From NCBI GenBank assembly GCA_014871385.1, contig CM026433.1, positions 4,049,573 to 4,113,572 of the forward strand: DNA of 64,000 nt, read 5' to 3'. The notes below the pieces were generated by a model that saw only the letters and a list, made by a program, of their open reading frames with translations, was not told the DNA's origin and ran no database searches. The stretch comes from Ceratodon purpureus. Its lineage: Eukaryota > Streptophyta > Bryopsida > Pseudoditrichales > Ditrichaceae. Within the stretch, counting starts at the first letter, position 1. Each line of letters opens with the position of its first letter. The position numbers were made by a program, and so were the translations under genes. This document shows, piece by piece, positions 24,754 through 35,903 of the stretch.

Positions 24754-25290
24754 TATATAAAAATGTAGTATAGAAAATTAATATGAAAAAATTTAAAAGA
24801 ATCTAATAAATATTTTGAGTATTCAAAAAAATGACAAAAGTGTTTTACAACAATTTTGAATATTTATCTTCATTCTTCAAGAAAGGGAAAGTTTGGGTAG
24901 GGGAGCTTTAATTAATTCATCTTGTGGGACAAAAGAGGTTTGACTAACATGTGATAAGGAAAAAAAAGGATGATAGATAATATAAAGACGTGGAGAGCAT
25001 TCACAAATTAAAATTTTAAATGTGGAAAGGTTTTTCCTTGCTTTACATAAGTGCACCCGACTTAATCAAATTTCTTTCATATATTCAACTCAACTCAACA
25101 TAAAATCTCATATTTCAATTCCCAACACAAATTAATACTAATCCAACTTCAAAGTCCTATTGGTTAATTCCAAAATATGTTATATTACCATACACTACCT
25201 TTAAATCGGTAGTCTCGCACTCACTCACGAGGTTACCTCGACAATTCTATATTCGGAGTCAAGCAAATTTAAATACTTATCTGATTCGCA

Positions 25291-25472
25291 GAGAGCTCCG
25301 AGAGAGGTAGAGAGACTCACATATTAGGGTTCCAAATGGTGTAGAGTGTGCCCCCGCTATATATACCTCGACACCTGGTTTAATTCGGAGATATAAGTAT
25401 ATAAAGCAAAGGTGGGTCTCAGTGATTGTTAACCCTAATCTTATGAGGGCTCACTACCTCTCTCAGAGCTCT
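25291..25472. repeat. Imperfect inverted repeat, about 180 bp
   Basis: The left arm (25291-25331, AGAGCTCCGAGAGAGGTAG then on to TTAGGGTT) is the near-inverse of the right arm (25431-25472, AACCCTAA then on to CTACCTCTCTCAGAGCTCT). The outermost 19 bases differ at one position and the inner part has small gaps. The loop between them is about 100 bases and includes a TATATATACC sequence. It could be a small foldback element or a hairpin transcript. No family is recognised. Confidence 0.6.
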
Positions 25473-25531
25473 TTAGAGTAGTCAATATAGTAACCCTAAG
25501 TAACTTCCGCAATGCACTGTGGACTTCCGCT

Positions 25532-26466
25532 TTAACCCCTAAAGGTCCAGGAAACCCGATTTGGATTTTTGCTATTTTGGGCAGCCTAGTTGAAGAAGTT
25601 AAAAGTAATATTTTTGACTAATATTTTTATTGGATGCTCCCCTTACAGCAAGGTGTATGTGGTAAAATTTTCAAAGTCAAATTCAAATTTTAGAACCTTC
25701 ATCTAGAAATTTTGGTTTCAAGTCCAAAATGGGCAGTTTAAAATTAGGTTTTTTTTCAATTTAAAAAAAAAAGTATGTTCATAACCAAATCATTACTCAA
25801 AATCCAAAGTGACCCAAGCCAAAAAGTTTACCAATTTTACAAGGCTGGCCTCCAGAAATTACATGAACACGCTTCAAAGTTTTCTGTAATTTTACGATTT
25901 TTCCTTTCAAAAATTGTCAAAATTAGATATTTAGGAAATTTTCAGGTTTTTTTTCTTCCAAAATTTACAAACTCATAGATGTAACTTTTCACCGTTCACT
26001 TTTTTCCAAACCAAAAACATTTAATGTTATTAAGTTTTACCATATTGACGATTTTGTACCTGCTTTTGGAAAATAATTTGCATGAAGGCCAAAACATCAA
26101 AATAAGTCTTCAAAATTTTTCATGGAGGTGCCCAACTTAATTACCTACATGGAAAAAAATATGAGCAAAATTTTTGAGGTAACAATCATCAAGTCTCCCT
26201 TGGCACCATTTGAACAATGCCTTTCGAGGCAAGCCAAGAAAAAAAAAACTAGTAAACTTTGGACGTTATAATATCACAAATGGTAAAGATCCAACAGTTG
26301 AAATTTGACATGGTGTTAGTGCAAGTAGTTAGGTTGAAGATCTTACGGTTGGAAATACCAAAAAAGTAAATTTTATTGGAAACATACATCAATTTCCATA
26401 CAGTGGTCAAAATCTGCAGTTTTCAGTTTTGGAAGTGCCAAAACACCTTGGACCTTTAGGGGTTAA
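25532..26466 (-). mobile_element. TTAA-flanked non-autonomous element, family A copy 1 (inverted)
   Basis: It begins TTAA-CCCCTAAAGGTCCA and ends TGGACCTTTAGGGG-TTAA: a 14-bp perfect terminal inverted repeat with TTAA on both sides, 935 bp in all. Interior blocks (GGGCAGCC near 25580; the Lys/Phe-like AT-rich middle) match family A copies at 56476 and 59039 in reverse orientation. There is no transposase frame. TTAA target duplication and CCC ends point to mobilisation by a piggyBac-type transposase. Confidence 0.8.
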
Positions 26467-28268
26467 TCAACTGCAAATTACCTTCACATGCTATACCAAT
26501 GTTGCTTCTTTGCCAAAACTATTTTGGAGTGGACCAAACCAAACAAACTCCAAAATCGTACAGTAGTTGCAAATTACAAATGATGTCAAATCGACTCATC
26601 TACAAAGCCACACTATTTCCCAATCGGCATATTTTCCAACCAATACATCCACACTTCTGGACTGACTCAACTGTAGTGGACGCCGTGGCGCACAGCATTT
26701 CCATGATCCAAGTAAAGGACTCTAGTGGGACCCCATTCAACCAAAGTGAGAACTGATTCATGGCAGCCTCAAAAAAACAAGAGGCCGGAGGAGTTTCTCT
26801 TTTAAGTTTCACCTTTTGGTACATAATCAGGGTGAGCCGCCTAATGTCACCATGTGGGGGGTCGTTCACGGAATTGACACCAGAACATGGGAGCTCGCGA
26901 TTGATTCGAGCACCAAAAGGCAGCCAGATGACTCGTTCAGATACGGTGCCAGCCGCGACGGGCCCGGTCAATACGAACGGCCGCGCGCCCTCCACCCGGC
27001 CCACGTCCTGCCATCCACCAAGTGTCAGAGAGTATCAGCTCGTGTCAGAGCGTGTCAGATAGTGTTAGGGCTTGGAGGCTCTGCCCATCCGCCGTCCGAT
27101 CCGCATCTGCGGTGGAGACTGCAGTGCGTGAAGTGGCACCGGGCAGTTGTAGATAAGGGGGTGTAAATTTAGTCATGGGCCATGATGGGTCACATGGGTA
27201 GAGACTCATGGGTTGTGGTGTTTTGGGAGCGAGGAGATATTTTGTGGCCTCACTTGATCGCATGTGTGGGAAGCTCGGATGGAACAAAAGGAAAAATCTG
27301 CTCCTGCGAGTGTAGATGGGATGGGTTTCTTGTGACTGGGTACAAGGGTGGGTATATTTGGAGATTGCTGCGTGTCGTCGTCAAACAACTGGAAAAACAC
27401 TACAATACAACGTTTCGTTGTTATCCCTCTGTTCTTGTACCTGGGGGTTGGGGTAGGTGTTCCTTCTGATGCCATTTTTTTGAGTGAATCCTGGGGCCTC
27501 AAGACAGGCATGGCATACAGTTGACACTTATCTTCTTCCCAGTTGAAAGGGGACAGAAAACAGGACAGAAAACAGGACCGAAAACAGGACAGGAGTGGAA
27601 TGAGTTTGGTCATGGCTGTAAATCATTGTTAGAGACATGACATAACTGTTTGAAAGAGTATGAATGTGCACACAAAGAGGAGACGCCAATTGAGTAATCT
27701 CTGCTGATTCTTAGCAGTAACTTGTTCAAAGCCTCAAAGGTTCACCAATAAAATTAAGTAGAAAGGTACACGCAACCTAATTACCACTAGGATGTGCTTG
27801 AAAGGAAAAAGTGACAAGAATATCGACCAAGATATTTTTCTTCTGAACCTTGAGAAAGATAATACTGGGTTGAGTGTTGATGTCGCTTCCTCCAATGATA
27901 AGTTTCGGGAGTCTTCTTCCATGAGGCAACTTGCAAGAATGTGTGTCTGGTAATCTCAGTTCTAAATGTCATACGGTATTGACCTTGGATTTACGCTTCC
28001 TCCCAAATAGGGAAAATAATCAAAGCCAAAGGTTTTCCATCGTTCTTTCAGCCATTTCGACTCACAGGTAGGTAGTCTCTATGATGGGCTTCCCCACCAT
28101 TTAAACGAATATGGAATTTGGTTTCCAATAACCTCTTGGAATGTAACAGGAACTTACACTATGGTCAGATATCAGTTCTACCGCTCTGTACTGCAAATGT
28201 GCAGAACAGGGAAAAGAGAGTTGATGAAAAACTCCTCTGGCCTTCACTGCCATTAAATGGGAGATAAA
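26467..28268. other. Intergenic DNA with a GC-rich island
   Basis: 26,900-27,150 is GC-rich and could be a remnant promoter or exon, but no splice-consistent coding frame with recognisable motifs was found. 27,545-27,590 holds a short CAGGACAGAAAA-type tandem repeat (about four units). The final part is the 3' UTR of the minus-strand DNL gene. Confidence 0.45.
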
Positions 28269-29424
28269 TTATTCAATCTTGTTCTCATTGGATGGTGGCG
28301 TCCACCCAGCCAAATCGTCGACCGAAAACTCATAGCTCGCCTCTAGACCTTTCCTCACAGAGACACCCTGGTGGTGCAGAAAATCCTCTACACTGCCAGG
28401 CTCACCAAACCAGCCAAGCCTATCGGCAATCAAATGCAGGTTCCGGCACTTGGGGCAACGTACAATCACAATACCCGTCTCATAAGTGGCACGGCTCATT
28501 GTCTTCGCAGAGCGTGTCTCACACACTTTGCACGTGAAAAGCATGGCAAGGTCGTGTCTCTTTGATGACTTGTATGTCTCCTGCTCCTCCCCTGATTTGG
28601 TCACCGAGCTGTCCGAACCAGATTCTTGTATGCTGACAGAGTTATTACTGGAATCCACATCCTTGGGTACACTGCAGAGATATCTAAATTGTGGCCAATT
28701 CGAACTTCTAGTGGCGGAGTTGGGTACTCTCGATTCGAAAGGTCTCACTGACGCATAAGCTCTTGAAACTGTGATAGCATTCTGCGATGCTGCTAGAGGA
28801 TCTGTACAACAATCAAGGCACTTGATTTAATTAAGGAACGTGAAAACGCCGTCAAGTCTTCAGAATGAATGATTTAAACGCAATCAAATATACTGAATGT
28901 CAAGAACTATCTTCCACTGGAACAGCACTAAATTCAGCGTAAATTGTTGATAAAATTAAAACGCCCTTATCAAGTGAAATATTTCTGAATCGTCGAGTTC
29001 GAATTGCTAGTTTCAACATAAAGTCCACCCCCGAGGTACTCAAGAATACCCGACTAGGTGTAAAGAAGAACTGAAGGTCCCAATGAGTTGAAAAGAAAAA
29101 AACAGAACTAATAAGAATCAGAAGCAGTACACAGAGAGATATGATGACGGTCCATCGTGTAACATTCAACGTAACTAGCATCAACACCTTCTAAACAAAA
29201 ACGGACTTTCAGAGCTAGGAGCATGAAAGCACATGATCTAAATCAACCAAGCACGCTGTAACAAGCTTCACCATCTACATTGCTAAATCCAGTACTAGAA
29301 TTTCAAAAGGGAAAAAAAATCTAAGACAATACAAACCTGAAGTAGAGGCCGCGCGCGAGATTGAATCAGAAGCAAGGAGACGTGAAACTCTTCGCAACCA
29401 ATGGTGCCCAACCCGTGACGCCAT
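28269..29424 (-). CDS. DNL-type zinc-ribbon protein (mtHsp70-escort HEP1/Zim17-like), two exons
   Basis: Exon 1 is 29424-29337 and exon 2 is 28801-28269, with a split Asp codon, 206 residues. Exon 1 encodes MASRVGHHWLRRVSRLLASD, an Arg-rich amphipathic leader typical of a mitochondrial (possibly plastid) presequence. The DNL zinc finger has CKVC near residues 120-123 and CPKC near 145-148, with RCPKCRNLHLIADRLGWF carrying the Asn-Leu of the DNL motif. Family members keep organellar Hsp70 soluble and help protein import. The short first exon is easy to miss, but phase, the leader composition and clean GT/AG sites support it. Organelle assignment is inference. Confidence 0.85.
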
Positions 29425-30489
29425 CCGAAACCCAACTTACTAAGATCTTCACCAGCAATCGGATACAAAACCCTCAAACACCCCTTCGCTCAGCGTAACA
29501 CACTTCTGAACGCGGCTTCAATCCAGAAAATTCATCATCTGATGATCATCAAACTGTTGAAACCCTAATTTTCGAAATCCTCAAAAGGGGAACAAATCAC
29601 CCGAACAAGAATGTGGGCTACCCCGCGCGCTTCATCGCAAGCAGAATCAGAAACCCACAAGTCATAGGCCGCGCTCCTCTCCCCTCCAGCACTTCAATTC
29701 CGCTCCAAACAACAGCACCAACTATCTGCCCTCAAATCACATCGAAGCACCTGAAATCCTCAAAAACGAAACGTGGAAACAAAATCTGAGTTCAATCCAG
29801 AAGCTGAGAATCTAGAATCAGCCTAAAAAATCCTGATGAAGCTTCTAGGATCGAGAATTGAACAACAGCAATCGACACAGAAGGCGTGCAATTTTGATGG
29901 CGAAGCTTAAACCCTAAACCCTGAATCCTTGAAGCCATTCTGGACTATAGAAATTGGCCCTGTTCTGACCGCATGATGACACAATTTGGATGGATGAATT
30001 CCTGTTACATCTCAAGAATGGGTTTTGGTTGCCGCAAGTAGTGCTGCAAGTTGTACAGTCCTTATTGTGACAACATAGTGTAACAAAAAAGTGAGAAAAG
30101 TAGAAAATTACTTTATTGTATAATTAAAACAAAATTTAGTCTTTAAAAAAAAAATAGAATAACAACTGCATACAGAAATACCTAGAAATACCATTATTTT
30201 TATATCACCATATTGTATCTCATTACAACTTCTACTATTTACCAAAAATTTGGATCCATGGCAGCTATTGGGTACTATATATGGATTTTTTTAAAAACAA
30301 AGGCCCAAAATTTAGCAAATTAGCTCTATTTCATACATCGTTCATTTCTAACATATCAAATTTTGCCCAAAAATGCTATATGTCCAAGCGGTGGTACATG
30401 CAAAATTTCATGCTCAACATCATGTTGTAATGAGTGTGATAAATGTTTTAGTGTGAGGTCTGAAACAGCGTAAATTAGTGTGGCGATTT
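29425..30489 (-). promoter_or_regulatory. DNL-gene upstream region with telo-box
   Basis: Contains AAACCCTAAACCCTGAA at 29909-29925 (two telo-box units) and AAACCCTAA at about 29560-29569, in the orientation expected for a minus-strand promoter or leader. The rest, to 30489, is AT-rich with no gene. Confidence 0.45.
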
Positions 30490-30526
30490 ATCGCCACGTA
30501 GGCTACCCAATTACCTACGTGGCGAT
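30490..30526. repeat. 13-bp perfect hairpin with ACGT core
   Basis: ATCGCCACGTAGG at 30490-30502 is followed after 11 bases by its exact inverse CCTACGTGGCGAT at 30514-30526. Each arm contains a CACGTA/TACGTG core like a bZIP or bHLH site. It lies about 1.1 kb upstream of the hAT gene start. Confidence 0.8.
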
Positions 30527-30574
30527 TTCGCCCAAGGGAGGTGACAGGGTGAGGTCTCGGGAGGTGGCCAGGAT

Positions 30575-31587
30575 TTGATGTCCTGGGCCACCCACCTCGC
30601 CCACTCTCTGCCCTCCACTCCATCTTCCCCATTTGGCTTCTCCACCACGGCTCTCTTCCCAACTTCATTTATCGCTCTCCTCCTCCCCACCTCGGATGCT
30701 GCATCGCTGTTTCCTCACCCTCTCAGTGCGCCGATCGCCAGCGTTACCTGCTCTTCAATGCTCCAAAGATAGCGTTCAGATCCGCTCTTCTTGGATCCCG
30801 TGTAGCGCTGCTGCTTCCCTGTGAAGCTTGGGGTTTAGCTCCCGAGTCCATAAGTGCCATTGCCCCCCGCCTCCAATCCTGTGTAGCTCCAATCTTTCAT
30901 TGTTCACCTGCCGATTTGCTCCATTTGAATTCGCGACTCAATTCCATTGTGATGATGGTGTTTTCATGATTGCTCTTGGTTAATGTGTGTATTTCCTTTG
31001 TCCAGTACGTATGGCATGCACTTGGAACTTGGGGGCTGGGGGCTGGGGCTGCGGGGTTTTGCTGAATGCTTGAGCCTTTCCATGTGGTGGGTAATTTGAG
31101 CTTGTAACTTGGAACTTGGGGGCCGGGGCTGGGCAATGCGATCAATGCTTGAGGCGCTGGGTAATTTGTTTGGAACTTGGAACTTGGGTCGGGGCTGGGC
31201 TATTTCCTGAATGCTTGAGCCTTGAGGATGTGGGTAATTTGCTCAATGCTTCCAGCTTGAGGCGCAGGGTTTTGAATTCCCAATGCCCATGGGCCATCAC
31301 CTCGCATTGATGGGGTGTGATCCGCAATGGGTGATTTCTGGGGGCTTTGGATTATTGGGTGGGGGGGCTTTGGGTTGAGGGCTGAATGGGGCTGCAGATC
31401 CAATTTCAAATTTGAAATGGATGCTCACTGATGGGGACGCCGATCTGTGTTGTCTCCGATCTGCTATATAATTGCAATGCGATCATTGTGTTTCATCATC
31501 ACAGCTTTTGAGTGCCCTGTTTCCTGCTTATCTGCAATCATTGTTTTCCTCTTTGAACTTGCTCTCTTGCTTTTTTTCTTGTCTGCG
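30575..31587 (+). promoter_or_regulatory. Upstream region of the hAT gene with degenerate tandem repeats
   Basis: 31,018-31,290 is built from imperfect 68-87 bp units that each contain CTTGGAACTTGGG, GGGGCTGGG, AATGCTTGAG and GGGTAATTTG. This is G-rich DNA probably forming the promoter or leader of the transposase gene. The open frame extends upstream of ATG 31588 to about 31447, but the Met-Ala-Ser start fits better. Confidence 0.45.
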
Positions 31588-32360
31588 ATGGCTTCGGGTG
31601 GGCAGGTGACGCCGTTGGCATTGGCGAAGAAGAAGTTGGGGACTTTCCGGCAACGTGCTCTGGCTTTTTCGGATCGGGGAGAGCTGTCGCACACCGCCCT
31701 GGAGAGGGTGGTTCTCACCCGCAGTGCGAGCAAGAAGCGCGCTGCTGAGGACTCGCAAGAGTCTAGCACCTGTGGCGGAGGTGATGGGGGTGGCGCGGTG
31801 GCTGCCGCAGGGGGCGGAGGCTGCGGGGCTACGGCATTCTCTGGAGGCTGCGAGGCTGGCGCGCAGGGTGGATCGGGGGGTGGTGACCCCGACTGCCAGG
31901 AGGTCATATGCCTCAGCGACAGTCAGGCCGAGCCAGCCCCCGCGGCGAAGAAGAAGCAGCGCAAGCACGACGCCCACCGCCGGTACGAGGACTCGTGGGC
32001 GTCCAAGTATCCTTGGGCTGAGCAGATGGTTTGCGAAGGGGACAATGTCGAGACAGTCCGCTGCTCGATCTGTACCAAAGTGAATGGGGCTCCAAAAATC
32101 CTCATCGCAAAGGGGGACAATTTGGCCAAACATCAGGGGTGGAAGAAAGCAAAATCCGACCTCCCTGATGGAACGAAGGAGGGGGAATGGCGGTGGGATC
32201 GCAATTCCAAGCACTGCCGGGCTGAGCGGGTCTATGCCACGACCTCTGTGGACTCCATCTTGCGACTGGTTACCGAAGGTGCTTGCAACAGTTCCTCTGA
32301 TCGCAAGAAACACATACAATTTGCTGTGCTTTTCCACCTCTTGGCAAATGGGAGGCCGAT
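31588..32360 (+). pseudogene. hAT-type transposase gene, 5' portion (interrupted by LTR element)
   Basis: Starts MASGGQVTPLALAKKKLG and runs about 257 codons before the LTR insertion. It has a Gly/Ala-rich low-complexity segment (about residues 65-110), a basic KKKQRKH nuclear signal, then a BED-like zinc finger (RCSICTKVNG..GDNLAKHQGWKKAK). The frame then reads into the LTR and stops after VRVSIS at 32382. The last five bases, CCGAT, are the target duplication. With the 3' portion (38523 onward) this made one continuous frame before insertion. GC content is far above the neighbours. Confidence 0.8.
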
Positions 32361-32742
32361 TGTTAGGGTCTCTATCTCTTAAACGAGATTCTGTCAACAC
32401 TCCAATTGATCCTGTAACCGGTCGGCACAGAATTCCAATATAGCAGAACGGGAGACATCATGTACAGAGAATACTTAGTAAGTGAACATGCTCATGATTA
32501 CGACTCGTTAATTCTGAGTATCCGAAAAGCATGCTTCCAATTCAGATCAGTGCAACCAGACATAGCGAGCAGTGAATAGTAACAAGGCTTATATTAACAG
32601 GATGCTAAGTGAGGGACATCGCCCCCCTCGTGAAGCTTTAAGCAAAGTGACTTAACCGAATCTGATCTAACTGTTCGCTAGCAACTGTCCTGTAACCGTA
32701 AGTCCAGTGATCACGTCCAGCTGTTACGACGGAGTCGTAACA
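32361..32742 (-). repeat. 3' LTR (left copy)
   Basis: 382 bp. On the element's own strand it is the downstream LTR. It contains AATATAAGCC (plus-strand 32587-32596 region), the best TATA candidate. Confidence 0.95.
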
Positions 32743-32745
32743 ATA

Positions 32746-32755
32746 CCCCCCCTCT
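32746..32755 (-). other. Polypurine tract of the LTR element
   Basis: On the minus strand AGAGGGGGGG followed by TAT immediately precedes the 3' LTR. This is the expected position and composition of the plus-strand primer site. Confidence 0.85.
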
Positions 32756-35700
32756 AATGGTTTTCATGTGAAGAGTTGAAGTGAGCTGGGGCCGGTGCTT
32801 GTGGATGGCGTTGGTGGAACTTTTTGACCATATCGGGGGCATTTTTTAAATTTTCAGCTGGTTCCCAGGAGTTCTGTTCCGACCCGTATCCTTCCCAAGA
32901 TACCAAGTAATGTAGTTTCCGCCCCCGGCCTGAAAGTCTGGAATCAAGAACGTCGTGAACTTCCCACTCCATATCACCTTCCGCAGTTACGACTGGTGGG
33001 GGTGGCTTCTTTAACCTTCCAGAGATTGTATCCTGTCGATATTTTTCCAGGAGTGACACGTGAAAAATGTCATGAATCCTGAGTGTCCGAGGAAGCTTGA
33101 GCTTGTATACTACTTCTGATAGCTTTGATATGATCGGGAAGGGCCCTAAAAACTTAGAAGCCAACTTTTTTGATGGTGCCGTGGTGGGTATATTAGCGTG
33201 GCGGAGCAGAACTTTGTCGCCCACCTGAAAGTTTGGTTGAAGCTGTACCCCACGGTCATAATTTCTTTTTGCTTGCTCCGAAGCAATCTGTATCATGATT
33301 TTGATTTCCTCATGGATTTCTTTTAAATGTTGGATTCTTTCCTCCGCAGCCGGGACTGTTGACGAAGTTGGTGTGTCGAATGATAACTGTGGGTGGTATC
33401 CATATGTCGCATAGAATGGGGAGAAACCTGTGGCTGAGTGGACAACATTATTGTAGGCGAATTCTGCCAAGGGGAGTAGCTCTGACCAATCATCCTGGCG
33501 GCGAGTTGTGAACATGCGTAAAAATTGTTCGAGTATTTGGTTTACGCGTTCTGTTTGACCATCCGATTGAGGATGGAACGCCGTCGTAGGGCAGGGTTGG
33601 ATTCGAAGAAGCTGACATAATCGTCTCATGAATTTTGAAATAAAAACCGCACCCCTATCCGAGATTATTTCGTCTGGCGTCCCATGGTGTTTCCAGACGT
33701 GTTGAAGATACAGCGTGGCTGCTCCCTTAGAATCCACCGTTTCTGTTGTTGGAATGAAATGCGCCAATTTGGTGTTTTTGTCGACTACCACCATAATGGA
33801 ATCGAAACCGCTACTGCTCGGTAACTTGACAATGAAATCCGTAGTCACCCTTCTCCATGGTGCTTCGGCAGCTGGGATGGGTTGTAACAGGCCGTAAGAG
33901 CCATGACGTGTTGCTTTGGATCTTTGGCAGAGGTCGCATCCATCAACGTATCGATGAGTATAGCGCCGTAATGTTGGCCAGTAAAACTTCCGAGATACCA
34001 ACTCCACCGTTTTCGCACGTCCTGGGTGGCCCGCGGCTGGAGCATCGTGGCGGGATCTTAATATCTGATGTCGCAGGTCTTCATTGTCGGGGACGAATAC
34101 CTTGTCCCGAAAATATAGAATGCCATCAGTGAATCGATATTCTTGGAAGCGTTGGCAGATATGAGAAGGGGCTCGGTCCAGCCCGTTCCTGAAAACTGAC
34201 AGTATTGCTTCAAGTGCCGGATCTTCCGGACTGAGGGCCTTAACCTGCTGCATGAGCTGTTGATCATTCCAGACTAGTTGGCATGTCTCCAGCACAGCCA
34301 AGCGGAGAAGCGGTTTTGAATTCGTTTCTGACTCTTGGTTGCCTTCAGTTCGTCTGGATAGCATATCAGCGCGTCCATTAAGAGCCCCAGGCCTGTGCTC
34401 AATGGTGAAATTAAAAGCTGAAAGGAATTCAGACCATCTAGCTTGCCGTCTGTTGAGCTGTTTAGTCGTGAGAAAATACTCTAGATTTTTATGATCCGAG
34501 ATAACTCTTACTTGATGCGGCGATCCCTCCAAATAAACTCTCCAGTTTTGAAAAGCTAGGACAATAGCTAACAATTCTTTATCATAAATGTCATAGTTTT
34601 GTTCTGCCAAAGACATCTTGGAACTTCTATAAGCAGAAGGGTGGAGGTGTCCGTCTTCACCTTTTTGTGACAAAATACCTCCTGTTGTAGTATCGGAAGC
34701 GTCGGTCTCAACTACAAATGGCTGGTCAAAGTTTGGATGAATCAATACTAGCGCTTGAATGAACCGTAATCTCAGTGTGTTAAAAGCTTCTTGTGCTCGA
34801 GGGGTCCACTCAAATTTACAGTTTTTTCTTGTCAATGCAGTGAGAGGACCTGCTATTTGTGAGTAATCCTCAATAAACCGTCGGTAGAAATTAGCGAATC
34901 CGAGAAATGCCTGAACCTCTTTGATTGTCTTAGGGATTGGCCAATCTCGGATGGCCTCTATCTTATCTTGGCACATTTCTAATCCCTTTTCTGATACAAT
35001 CATACCCAAGAATTCTACGGAGCTTCGGTGAAATTCGCATTTTGATGCTTTGACGTAAAGGCCATGTTGTTGTAAGCGTTTGAGGACCTCTCGTACCAAT
35101 AATTGATGTTCTTTTAAATCCTTCGAAAAGATGAGAATATCGTCTAAATAAATCACCACCGATATATCCAATAAGTCGTTAAAAATACTTTGCATGTGTG
35201 CTTGAAATTGTGCCGGGGCGTTAGTTAATCCGAATGGCATAACCAGGTATTCAAAGAGCCCATAGCGAGTTTTAAAAGCGGTTTTAAATTCATGGCCAGG
35301 AGCCATCCTTACTCGATGATATGCTTGCCGCACATCCAATTTTGTGAAAATTTTAGCTCCAGCCAATCTATCCGTAAGCTCAGGAATTAAAGGTAAAGGG
35401 TATCGATTTCTTACCGTGACTCGATTTAAATTGCGATAGTCCACGCAAACTCGAATTGATCCATCTTTTTTCTTGGCGAACACAATTGGGGCGGATACCG
35501 GGGATTTGGATTGTCTAATCCATCCTTTGCCCAAATTCTCTTCAAGATATCGCCGTAACTCTTCTAGCTCTACCGGGAACATTGGTCGTAGCCCAGTATT
35601 CCGAGGTTCCTCCTCCTCTTTAAACTCTATCTTCATGTCTGATGCTCCGTAATTTGGCAGTTCATTTGACGCTGATTCGCTGAAAGCTTCACTTAAATCT

Positions 35701-35903
35701 TGATATTCTATCGGAATCTGTGATTCCTTTGTTGCCCCGGTTAAATCTGATACTTCCAACGCATATACCTCCGCTCCTTTGGCCGAACGGCGAAACGCAG
35801 AGGTTGACACTACAGCATGCTTTGGGGCAGCCATTGCCTGCCGAGGCCCCTGGTCCACTGCCCGCGATCCCGAATTAGTCTTGGTTCTGCACCTACGGCG
35901 GGA
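32754..35903 (-). CDS. pol: Chromovirus pol: reverse transcriptase, RNase H, integrase, chromodomain
   Basis: The frame is open from just after a TGA at 35904-35906 to a stop at 32754. The first ATG is at 35858, giving 1,034 residues from it. RT has KLDVRQAYHRVRM, FGLTNAPAQFQ and catalytic YLDD near residue 240. RNase H has ETDASDTTTGG and YDKELLA near 385-435. Integrase has the H2C2 finger (HDAPAAGHPG to CDLCQRSK), then Asp in TTDFI, Asp in SDRGAVF and Glu in DGQTERVNQ. The C-terminal chromodomain (WEVHDVLDSRL to LVSWEGYGSEQNSWEP, about 955-1010) would guide integration to histone marks. All catalytic residues are present. It is in the same frame as protease but separated from it by the TGA. 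Confidence 0.95.
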   Translation of the reverse strand, partial: SRRRCRTKTNSGSRAVDQGPRQAMAAPKHAVVSTSAFRRSAKGAEVYALEVSDLTGATKESQIPIEYQDLSEAFSESASNELPNYGASDMKIEFKEEEEPRNTGLRPMFPVELEELRRYLEENLGKGWIRQSKSPVSAPIVFAKKKDGSIRVCVDYRNLNRVTVRNRYPLPLIPELTDRLAGAKIFTKLDVRQAYHRVRMAPGHEFKTAFKTRYGLFEYLVMPFGLTNAPAQFQAHMQSIFNDLLDISVVIYLDDILIFSKDLKEHQLLVREVLKRLQQHGLYVKASKCEFHRSSVEFLGMIVSEKGLEMCQDKIEAIRDWPIPKTIKEVQAFLGFANFYRRFIEDYSQIAGPLTALTRKNCKFEWTPRAQEAFNTLRLRFIQALVLIHPNFDQPFVVETDASDTTTGGILSQKGEDGHLHPSAYRSSKMSLAEQNYDIYDKELLAIVLAFQNWRVYLEGSPHQVRVISDHKNLEYFLTTKQLNRRQARWSEFLSAFNFTIEHRPGALNGRADMLSRRTEGNQESETNSKPLLRLAVLETCQLVWNDQQLMQQVKALSPEDPALEAILSVFRNGLDRAPSHICQRFQEYRFTDGILYFRDKVFVPDNEDLRHQILRSRHDAPAAGHPGRAKTVELVSRKFYWPTLRRYTHRYVDGCDLCQRSKATRHGSYGLLQPIPAAEAPWRRVTTDFIVKLPSSSGFDSIMVVVDKNTKLAHFIPTTETVDSKGAATLYLQHVWKHHGTPDEIISDRGAVFISKFMRRLCQLLRIQPCPTTAFHPQSDGQTERVNQILEQFLRMFTTRRQDDWSELLPLAEFAYNNVVHSATGFSPFYATYGYHPQLSFDTPTSSTVPAAEERIQHLKEIHEEIKIMIQIASEQAKRNYDRGVQLQPNFQVGDKVLLRHANIPTTAPSKKLASKFLGPFPIISKLSEVVYKLKLPRTLRIHDIFHVSLLEKYRQDTISGRLKKPPPPVVTAEGDMEWEVHDVLDSRLSGRGRKLHYLVSWEGYGSEQNSWEPAENLKNAPDMVKKFHQRHPQAPAPAHFNSSHENH

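Larger units (their letters stand above)
20751..25290. other. Very AT-rich gene-poor tract with microsatellites
   Basis: No gene supported. It holds (AT)n at about 22195-22221, (TA)n at about 24696-24751, a 43-bp dispersed duplication at 22993 and 23165, and a solitary CCTTTAGGGG-TTAA end at 24387-24400. Short frames within it consist of Ile/Lys/Phe/Asn runs expected by chance. Confidence 0.6.

Noticed and set aside
24578..24760. Frame ending in a long Ile-Tyr repeat
   Set aside because: It is a translation of the (TA)n microsatellite.
31528..32400. 290-codon minus-strand open frame
   Set aside because: It is antisense to the GC-rich hAT 5' portion and spans the LTR insertion point, so it cannot be an old gene.
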